This document shows, piece by piece, positions 56,994 to 64,000 of a stretch of DNA of 64,000 bases (position 1 is its first letter; the number at the start of each line of letters is the position of its first letter). Under the pieces are notes generated by a model, which had not been told where the DNA came from, ran no database searches, and worked only from the letters and a program-made list of their open reading frames with translations. This DNA is from Hyaloperonospora brassicae (lineage: Eukaryota > Oomycota > Peronosporomycetes > Peronosporales > Peronosporaceae), in the NCBI GenBank assembly GCA_947650285.1, contig CANTFL010001342.1, positions 496,001 through 560,000 on the forward strand, given 5' to 3'. Position numbers and translations under genes: made by a program.

Positions 56994-58250
56994 TGTTTTG
57001 TCTGTCTGTGGGTGCGCGAGGGACTGACTGAGCGTGTGAGGCGGAGTTTTCGTGAATGACCGCGAGTCGTTGGGAAGAAAGTAGTGCGACGGAGTGGGTG
57101 GGTGGAGGCGTGTGGCCGTCCAAGAGGACGTCGGTAGAAAGATGGCGGGAATAGAGAGGAGAGAGAAGAGAGAGAGAAGATCGAGCAGTTGCAGAATGAG
57201 AGCCCATAGTGAACGCATGTCTCGCGAGCGTGTCGCGCTTAGCGTGGTGCACGCCAGGAGGTGGGACGCGCCCCCGCGCGTTTTTCTGGATTCTTTCGTG
57301 GCTCAAAGGGCGAGGCCACGTCGCCGGGATCAGGACGTAATCAGGCGGGTGTCTCGCGCTGTCCCGCAAGTTGACGACGACGACGACGACGACGAGCGGG
57401 GAGAGACGCGTCGGCCGTGCGATAATCAGCGACTTGTTTGACGCGAAGGGCACGTCGTGCCTGTTGAAGTACAGTGCTGAAAACATGCACCTCGACTTGC
57501 GAAGAATATATATGCGACTGTTCGGCCGTAGCGCGTATCGCCAGCGTGGGCTGGCGAGTCATGCGTGATGCAACTGGTGTATCGGTCTTTGCGAGAGTTC
57601 AGTCAGTCAGTCAGTCAGCCAGTAGGACCATCGGAAACGGAACGGCCGAAAGCCCGCGATGTGCCCCGATCGATTGAGACGCCGTTGTCGCCCGGATCCT
57701 TTTCCGCGTGAAGGACTGATTTCTTACTTGAAATCAGATCCACGAGAAGGCTGCGCAGATACTACTGCTGAACGCCGAAAGCACAGAAACTTTCCTTTGT
57801 TGCAGTGCCGATTGTCTACTGCAGACGTCGTCACGCACGACTCATCATCAACATCGTCAAGCATTGTCGCACGGCGCATCTGCATCTCATCGAGTCGACC
57901 AATTGCTGACGTGATTCCGCGACATCTTAGTATGCGTGTTCGAGGAAATACTCGTGGCAATCAAGTAGCACGGAGATGTATCGTCATCAAACGAACTTAC
58001 TGACCGATGGCCATCGACTTGTCCATCGACGTGCCACGCAACGGATACTTTGGGTGACGACGACCTCATGATACGCGGTACTAAGATCCTTCGATCAAGT
58101 ATCGACGCCGCTCTGTCCTGACGATACGAAGATGTCGTTAGCCACCGCCTGCCTCGAAGTGTGCACTCTGCTTGACGGATTTCTCGAGAAAGACTGGACT
58201 TGCCGCGCAGCCTCAAAGTCCGTCGATATCTTTCGTCCCCTCCCACTTCA
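56994..58250. other. Intergenic with microsatellites
   Basis: Upstream region of the PH gene: a GA/CT-rich tract at about 57153-57180, a GAC repeat (57373-57398) and a CAGT repeat (57599-57620). No gene recognised. Confidence 0.5.
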
Positions 58251-58532
58251 CTAAAGCTCCATACCGTCTTTGCAGTCGCTACTGTAGCTGTCATGTGTCT
58301 CACGGGGCCTCAGCTGCTACAAAGTAGTCATCAATGCATTACCGACCTCACACCGTGGGTCAGAACGTCGACGGCGCCATCTGTTGCACCTCCGCCGGAT
58401 CAGTACTGTCCGTGGAAAGAGAGATGGTCTGTTGCGAGCCTTTGCGAAAGCAGTGGTGTAACTCGACCGCAAGTAAAACTTTACACATGTCGCGACACCA
58501 TGTGCGTCTGCGACAATGGCGAATGTGTGTCC
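58251..58532 (+). pseudogene. Broken paralogue of the small cysteine-rich secreted protein
   Basis: Starting at 58251, LKLHTVFAVATVAVMCL aligns with the signal peptide of the gene at 60621, with the ATG replaced by CTA. A following ICC segment in another frame, then QYCPW and CVCDNGECV, align with the cysteine framework of that gene (KYCPL and KCDNGKCV). Loss of the start codon and at least one frameshift indicate a dead copy. Homology is judged by eye. Confidence 0.5.
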
Positions 58533-60620
58533 AGCGCTCATGGAAAGCAAACGCGCCATGCCCACAATCACATACATGTCCCTCACGTTTGTGCTTTACC
58601 GCGGATCGAATAGCTCATGAGTGAGTAATGTGGTGAAGTAAAGTCCCACGTGAAGCACTCCATGTCGACAAGTATCCTTCTGTTGCTTGACGACGCAGGG
58701 TCAGGAGTGGCTCTGGAGACTTCAGGCGGGTTCGTCATAGTGCACGTCAGGTCTCCTCGCTTCGTCGGCTCAAGGTCCGAGCGTACGAAACAGCTCTATC
58801 GCTCCTATCTTCAGCAACTCCTACAGCTCAATCATGTACGTTTGATCCGTGCTGCAACTTGCAGTCCATAAAGCTGATGTGATGGAGACCGCGGGTGAAA
58901 GGTCAGACATTGGCAAATCGAGTCTCAATGACACGACTGAGCCATGCGGTTCTCTCCTATTACGACAAGAGACCCTTCGGATCACACATGGTGGGAGTAA
59001 TGTCGTTGCCGATAGTCACGACTTCGCACTCAAGGCGTTTGCGACCGCGCCGGTTGGTCTGGCTGGACACGGTAGTGCACCACGAGCGTCTTATGTCCAA
59101 CAAAAAGCAGTTCTCGAACCTTCAAGTCTTGAATGTATCGAGTGCACAGTCGCAGCTAGTTTCGGTCATGTCGATCAGCTGTGCAGTACGTCGTGCATTG
59201 TCTACGGTTCTGAAGGATGCGGATGTGCGCACAAGTTCGAATGGTTGGTGGGACGACCGATTTGCTCCTAGATCAGGCATGACGCACAAATGTGCTAGCA
59301 GCACTTGGCCTACCGTCGTCGCACCATGTCTTACAGTCATGGCAAGCAACATGCACGAGGAGGAGGCAACGACGGCCCGTGCGTCCTCTGACCGAACATA
59401 GCGTAGACACGATGGTTCTGCGCTTTGGATCGATTTGACCCCGACTGTAGCTCGTGCAGTGGACTAAATCGTAGAAAACTCGCAATCTTGAGACAAAAGT
59501 GTGCAAAGCTTCGAAGCCACGACCAATATTGCAGTGTTTTCCGTCTCGAAGATCTACAATTGTAAAAAGCGCTTGATGTATCGTGACCAATTACTCACGT
59601 CCTAGTTTTGCGCGCTGGATGGAAACGTGACGAGAACCGATTAATTTCCAGTATGATGAAAAGGGGCGCGTTTTCATCACATTGACAATTAAGTGGCAGC
59701 TATGACAAGTAAGAGGGTCTTGCTACGTCCATGCAAGATCCACACGAAGCAAGCGCGAGTCCTTTCGTTTATCATACCACCTCCAAATTAGCAGTGCGAA
59801 CTTATGCATCCAACTCGCACTCGACAACGCCACTCCACCGAAAAGGGATAATAAAACCTCGACGTGGCCACAGCCGACTTTGCGCGGCTTGCGGCCATCG
59901 CGCGCTGCATCGAGTGGTGCGTAATCATTGCAAGATCTCAAGCGCTCGAATGGTCCGTAGCGTTATGTGACCCAAAGCTTCATCAACGACCGACTCGTCG
60001 TCAGGCTACAGAGTGTGTTGCGAGCCATCTCGAAAGTCGTCTGAGTCTGCTGCTCCCTTAATGTACATGCAGGAGGTGCAGGAGTAGCGATCGTAGTACA
60101 GAAGTTAGCAGCAGGTCCTCTACAGCGCTGGAACAGTGCAATGCATTTGCTCACTCAATCGACTCGGAAGCTGACACTGACGTGTAGCCACGTGCTCGGG
60201 CGACAGCGACCACGTCAACGCACGTGCTTCCGTGCTCTCTCAGGTGCGCAGCAAATGTACTGCAGTAGCAACAAACGCACACACACACACGTGTGGTCAC
60301 TGACGACACGTGTTGCACGATCAACATCCGTACCAGCGACTCGTGTCGACGGCGATGTCTCCAGCTCGTGCAACGAACGGCCTGTCGAGTCCTCTTGTAC
60401 ACAAAGAGCACGTCTGCGTGTCAAGAAGATTTGCAACGCAGCTGGACACTGAGATCCGCCTGCGTCCGTCGTTCCTGATTTATTTCCTAGCGGTCTCGTG
60501 TTGCAACGGCCCTCTGCCGAACAATCAGTTCCGAATCCGCCGCTCAAGTCCCGCGTGGCCTGTAACCCGTCCACAACTAACCGACCAGTCAACCAGTCAA
60601 CCAGTCAACCAACGATCACG
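58533..60620. other. Intergenic, no recognised gene
   Basis: Frames up to 168 codons are present without recognisable features. A CA repeat lies at 60276-60291. Just before the gene at 60621 is a CAGTCAAC tandem repeat (about 60588-60611). Confidence 0.5.
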
Positions 60621-60908
60621 ATGAAGCTCTCGACCGTGTGCACTTCCGCTCTCGTCGCCACCGCGTGCCTGTTCCAGTCAACAGCGGCTGAGGGGCAGTC
60701 CAGCATCCACGTCCGAGTGCACGTCGAGCAGCCGTCGGATTCACGTATCTGCTACATTCAATGCGAATCGGGCAAGTACTGTCCACTGGGCGCGAACGAG
60801 TGCCAACCCCCTCCGGCCAACAAGTGCTTCAACCCGGCGACGAGTCTCTTTGTGTCCTCCTGTGCGCCTGGCTTCAAGTGCGACAACGGCAAGTGCGTGT
60901 ACAAGTAA
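60621..60908 (+). CDS. Small secreted cysteine-rich protein (95 aa)
   Basis: ATG at 60621, directly after a short CAGTCAAC repeat, begins a typical signal peptide (MKLSTVCTSALVATACLFQS, cleavage near TAAEG). The mature protein of about 70 residues has eight Cys in the pattern C-x3-C-x5-C-x6-C-x6-C-x11-C-x5-C-x4-C, enough for four disulfides, and ends CDNGKCVYK. Small cysteine-rich secreted proteins are common among oomycete apoplastic proteins and candidate effectors; I cannot assign this one to a named family. The upstream frame extension to 60498 lacks a signal peptide and is rejected. A broken relative lies 2 kb upstream. Confidence 0.85.
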   Translation: MKLSTVCTSALVATACLFQSTAAEGQSSIHVRVHVEQPSDSRICYIQCESGKYCPLGANECQPPPANKCFNPATSLFVSSCAPGFKCDNGKCVYK

Positions 60909-61194
60909 GGGCGACCAGGTCGGGTTTTCGGAGCGATGCAGCAGCGGTCGCAGCCATTCGTTGGGACTTGTTAGTCATCTGAGCTTAGTATGAACAAAAG
61001 TAGCCATTTTATCATCACGTCTTCCTTCAGTACGTCAGATCGACTCGATCACTTGGTCACTTGGTCTTCCTTACACCGATACAATCCATTACAGTAGGCT
61101 CTGATCAGTACATATTGACTGGTGTTGTACAAGTCGGTTGAAGCAAAACGATCAGGCAGCTACATCGTTGCAATTGAACGATCAATAGTCTCGT
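60909..61194. other. Convergent 3' intergenic region
   Basis: 286 bp between the 3' ends of the cysteine-rich gene (+) and PRORP (-). No gene seen. Confidence 0.6.
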
Positions 61195-63270
61195 CTAGTT
61201 CATGGCGTCTTCACGATACGCACAGAGCCATCGAGTGCGTTTCTGCTGTACTTGGCTTCGATGCTCTGTACTGGCTGCTTGGTCCGCGATTGGAAAGTGG
61301 AAATGCCGAGGGGCTGTCACTTGTGGGACCCGCGAGAACGGCTGCGGATGGAGCAGTCGGATGGACTCGACTGGAATCAGCGCAGTGGGGTCGCATCCGG
61401 CTGCCGCACTGTGCTCGACTTCTTCGTGTTTGATCTCAATGTTCACGATCGCCAGGTCTCTCCAACGAGCAAGCAGGTCTAACGAGATGTTAGCAATGCC
61501 CAAATGGTCACTGGATGGGTGTAGACTTGCCTTGCCACTCTTGTGCGATCGAGAACCCTCGCCAGTAGTGGTGTGGCTGTTGAGGAGAGCAAAGACGTGG
61601 TCGCGGCCCTGGTCGTTCGTCACCACGCGGCCTTGACGTCCCATCAGCACGCTCGCGTACAGCCAAAAAAGATCGTCGGACAGAAAGTCGGTGCGGCAAC
61701 TATAGATCATGTCCTCGTTGTACCAGCGTGCAAGAATCGCCTTCTCCTCGGCCGTCCGTTCGCGTGTGACAAATTTACCTTGCCGCCGCATCTCCTTGTA
61801 GTGCTTTGTACGAATGCGCACCACAAACTTGTCAGCGAGGTAAGCCGCAGGCATTGTGATGCTAACGAGATGGCCTTGCGCTTGTAGCTGTCTCGCGACG
61901 GCGTCAACCTGATCCAAACGGTACGTTCCAGCGCCAAAGTTCTGGTTGATGTATGCAATATTGGGTCCGTCCAGCACATAGTGCAGATACTTGCTGGCCG
62001 CTGCACCTTCAGCCAGGGTCTTCAGTTTGAACTCTTCGTGTCGAAGCATCAACCAGTTCTCAAATGGCTCTAGATACTCCTTCACGGTATTTTCTGGAGG
62101 CACTTTGCTGCGGCGGGACCCGATGGCAGACAGCATGTGCTCGCGTTCGCTGTCCAACATTTCCTGCTTACCCAAAACGTGTCCACAGCCTGGACACCGC
62201 GATCGCATTCGCGCGTCACTTGGCACGGTCTTCACAACGTATCCAGCAGCACGAAACACACGCTGCAGTCGGTCCACGTTCAACGGAGACACTTCTCGAC
62301 ACGTGAGCTGCAGATCATGCAGCAACGACGTCATCTGATCATGAAAGTGCAAGTCGCGTGAATTCTCTTCCTCCACCGTCTCGGACAACGAGTTCCTCTG
62401 TCGCTCATTGTGCTTTACACACGCAATCACCATGTGCACCAACGCATCCTCCATCGCATTTGTCCACTCTATACCGTGCTGCTTCAGCTGTTGCCATTTC
62501 GAATACGCACTCTGGAATTCATCGAGGCGGCACTCGTGCTCGAGCAACGGACCGACAGTCCGAAAGTGCAGTTTCGGAGCTTCGAGCTCGTTCACTCGTC
62601 TTACTGCACGCATGAGCCTATGCACCAGCATCCAGGCCGCCTCTACGTCGCCTCCTGCAAGGTACAACTTGATGATTGAGCCAAAAACTGCTTCGTTCAG
62701 TGACTGTCCAAGCACAAACGGTCGCGCCAAGTCGTCGACAAAGAGCTCCTGGATAAAGTATCGCAGCACTTGTCGCCGAAAAGCGTCCGTGAGCTCCACC
62801 TTCTCCACCCGTTGCGCGCAGTAGAAGTAGAACGAGTCCACTGCATGCCGCACGGTCGAAGCTCGAAGCGTCTTGGTCTGCACTTCGGCCTGCACCAACT
62901 GCAGCACGTCTTCCAGCGGCATTTTCTGCTGTACGACGCACGAATGGACGTTGAAGCGACCTTTCTTCGCAACGCTTACCGGCTGTGTCTTTGTCGTCCT
63001 CGTCTCCACTGCATCTCTTGCCTTCTGTATGCCCGCATCAAGTCGCAATGCGGAGCGGCGACGACGACCGAGAGTCGATGGCTCGGCCGCCGTGACTAAA
63101 GCGTTCTGGACGCAGCGATTGGCTGCGCGAGAGGAGGCCAAGCGGGTGGATAAGACAGCAGACGTACAGGCAGCACACGCACTGGGGACGCGCCACCCGC
63201 TGCAACGTCGTGCAGCGTCACGCGCGAGTCTCCGCATGCAGAGCTCCCGACCCCTTCGGACGTCTGTCAC
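61195..63270 (-). CDS. PRORP: Proteinaceous RNase P (PRORP)
   Basis: A 691-residue intronless frame. PRORPs remove the 5' leader of precursor tRNAs without an RNA subunit. Residues 1-75 are Arg/Ala-rich with almost no acids, like a mitochondrial presequence; Met12 is an alternative start. An alpha-helical PPR-like region spans about 115-290. A split zinc site is formed by CPGC (359-362) with a His in HFHFP (656-660) and Cys683. The NYN-type metallonuclease domain has LDGPNIAY (Asp434), SDDLFW (Asp532, Asp533) and TNDQGRDH (Asp553, Asp557), the acidic residues known to be catalytic in PRORP. Identification is by motif and order. Its 5' end faces the Arf-GEF gene. Confidence 0.92.
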   Translation of the reverse strand: MTDVRRGRELCMRRLARDAARRCSGWRVPSACAACTSAVLSTRLASSRAANRCVQNALVTAAEPSTLGRRRRSALRLDAGIQKARDAVETRTTKTQPVSVAKKGRFNVHSCVVQQKMPLEDVLQLVQAEVQTKTLRASTVRHAVDSFYFYCAQRVEKVELTDAFRRQVLRYFIQELFVDDLARPFVLGQSLNEAVFGSIIKLYLAGGDVEAAWMLVHRLMRAVRRVNELEAPKLHFRTVGPLLEHECRLDEFQSAYSKWQQLKQHGIEWTNAMEDALVHMVIACVKHNERQRNSLSETVEEENSRDLHFHDQMTSLLHDLQLTCREVSPLNVDRLQRVFRAAGYVVKTVPSDARMRSRCPGCGHVLGKQEMLDSEREHMLSAIGSRRSKVPPENTVKEYLEPFENWLMLRHEEFKLKTLAEGAAASKYLHYVLDGPNIAYINQNFGAGTYRLDQVDAVARQLQAQGHLVSITMPAAYLADKFVVRIRTKHYKEMRRQGKFVTRERTAEEKAILARWYNEDMIYSCRTDFLSDDLFWLYASVLMGRQGRVVTNDQGRDHVFALLNSHTTTGEGSRSHKSGKASLHPSSDHLGIANISLDLLARWRDLAIVNIEIKHEEVEHSAAAGCDPTALIPVESIRLLHPQPFSRVPQVTAPRHFHFPIADQAASTEHRSQVQQKRTRWLCAYREDAMN

Positions 63271-63677
63271 GCGTGACGGCTCGACGGAGAGGCTGATTGG
63301 CTGGCGGTGGCTTTCCTGTGAAAGCAGATATGGATGACGGGTATCGCATCGAGCAGGTATGTGGACCCCGACGCAATTGCGTCGTTGTGCATTTGGTCCG
63401 TCGACTTGGCCACGGTGTGTGGGTGTATTCTACCGTCGAATATAGTCCACCTCTGTCCTAGCATAGCCACCGGACCGTCTTTGGAGCCGGAACGTCCGTT
63501 GCCTCCGAGTCGGCATATCGCTATCTCGAGCGCCAGTGACCCGTACAAATCCGTCCGTACGTACGTACGTACGTACGTCTGTCTGTCGAATTGGCCGTCT
63601 GCTTCTGCCGCGCAGCGTCTGTCGCTCTCCGGCCGCGCCCCACTGCTCGCTCTTGTGTACCCCCACGTTGTATCCCC
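63271..63677. promoter_or_regulatory. Divergent promoter region PRORP / Arf-GEF
   Basis: About 400 bp separating two divergent start codons. It contains ATTGG (63296-63300), a CCAAT box in the direction of PRORP, and a run of ACGT tandem units at about 63553-63577, followed by pyrimidine-rich sequence before the Arf-GEF ATG. Promoter function is inferred from position. Confidence 0.45.
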
Positions 63678-64000
63678 ATGGAGACCCTTGTGCTCAAGTC
63701 GCTGAGCAAGTTGCGTCAAGCGTGTACCCGCAGCCATCGCGAGGTACGCGACACGATCGACCGCGCGCACGCGAAGGTTACGCAGGGGAGCGCACAGGGG
63801 GGTACACTCGACGTACCCTTCGAGCCCTTCCTGCTCGCTTGTCTCACGCGCTCGGCAAAGCTCGTAGCCGTGGCGCTCGACTGCCTCGAGAAGTTCCTGG
63901 CCTTTGGGTACCTCCGGGAAGCCGGTGTAGCCATCTCGGCGGGCGTGCGGCGACGCCTCGTGCAGCGAGCGGCCGCAGCAGCGTCGTCGTCGTCCTCGGG
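63678..64000 (+). CDS. BIG/Sec7-type Arf guanine nucleotide exchange factor, N-terminus (partial)
   Basis: ATG at 63678 opens a frame of 107 codons that runs off the window. It begins METLVLKSLSKLRQACTRSH. Then PFEPFLLACLTRSAKLVAVA and LDCLEKFLAFGYL match the start of the DCB dimerisation domain of large Arf-GEFs (BIG/Sec7 family), where PFxLACxSKSxK and ALDCLQKLIAYGHL are conserved. These proteins activate Arf GTPases at the trans-Golgi. The frame ends here in an Ala/Ser-rich stretch. The catalytic Sec7 domain is beyond the edge, so the assignment rests on the N-terminal domain alone. Confidence 0.75.
   Translation, partial: METLVLKSLSKLRQACTRSHREVRDTIDRAHAKVTQGSAQGGTLDVPFEPFLLACLTRSAKLVAVALDCLEKFLAFGYLREAGVAISAGVRRRLVQRAAAAASSSSS

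Noticed and set aside
56175..57059. 294-codon plus-strand frame opposite the PH gene
   Set aside because: It is the GC-rich mirror of a well-supported PH-domain gene and has a repetitive Val/Ala tract from the simple repeat.
58849..59271. Second broken copy of the cysteine-rich gene
   Set aside because: Some Cys spacing looks similar, but neither signal peptide nor the CDNGxC motif is present.
63553..63577. ACGT repeat as a regulatory array
   Set aside because: A simple microsatellite explains it; only its position between divergent genes is notable.

Overview
The window looks like oomycete nuclear DNA, most likely a Phytophthora or downy-mildew type genome. Evidence for this is the chromodomain Ty3/Gypsy elements, an L1-like LINE whose ORF2 has a long N-terminal extension and an RNase H domain, a WY-type effector-like pseudogene, small cysteine-rich secreted proteins, and compact genes without visible introns. 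The species cannot be named from sequence alone. The window divides into a gene-poor, transposon-packed part (1 to about 51.9 kb) and a gene-dense part (about 52.1 to 64 kb).

Gene-poor part: six LTR retrotransposons are present. E1 (1-3842, + strand) is an old, internally deleted relative of family A. Family A has three long copies: E2 (9044-16942, - strand, target duplication AATAG), E4 (27288-35263, + strand, no target duplication found) and E6 (43880-51854, - strand, target duplication GTATG). Family B has two copies: E3 (18836-26422, - strand) and E5 (35728-43419, + strand). E2 to E5 sit inside one degenerate LINE. The LINE can be followed from a candidate ORF1 (7692-9043 plus 16948-17040), through the ORF2 N-terminus (17049-18835) and endonuclease (26423-27080, with degraded sequence on to 27287), to RNase H (35264-35727). 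Its reverse transcriptase is missing where E4 now lies. Between E1 and the LINE is an effector-like pseudogene (about 3955-5430).

Each LTR element has the usual order LTR, PBS, gag, protease, RT, RNase H, integrase, chromodomain, LTR. Every long copy also carries a reading frame of about 430-530 codons on the opposite strand that overlaps the chromodomain. Family A has a plausible -1 frameshift signal between gag and pol (a slippery A AAA AAT followed by an 11-12 bp hairpin). It is also packed with perfect short inverted repeats through both coding and LTR sequence. Copies with different target duplications share the same pol lesions, and their 5' LTRs and 3' LTRs carry different U3 alleles, which canonical reverse transcription should have made identical. 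These are the most unusual signals in the window.

Gene-dense part: a secreted protein of 515 aa (- strand), a PH-domain protein (- strand), a small secreted cysteine-rich protein (+) with a broken relative 2 kb upstream, a proteinaceous RNase P (PRORP, - strand), and the 5' end of a BIG/Sec7-type Arf-GEF (+) that runs off the right edge. PRORP and the Arf-GEF are divergently arranged around a roughly 400 bp intergenic region. No tRNA, rRNA or CRISPR array was seen.
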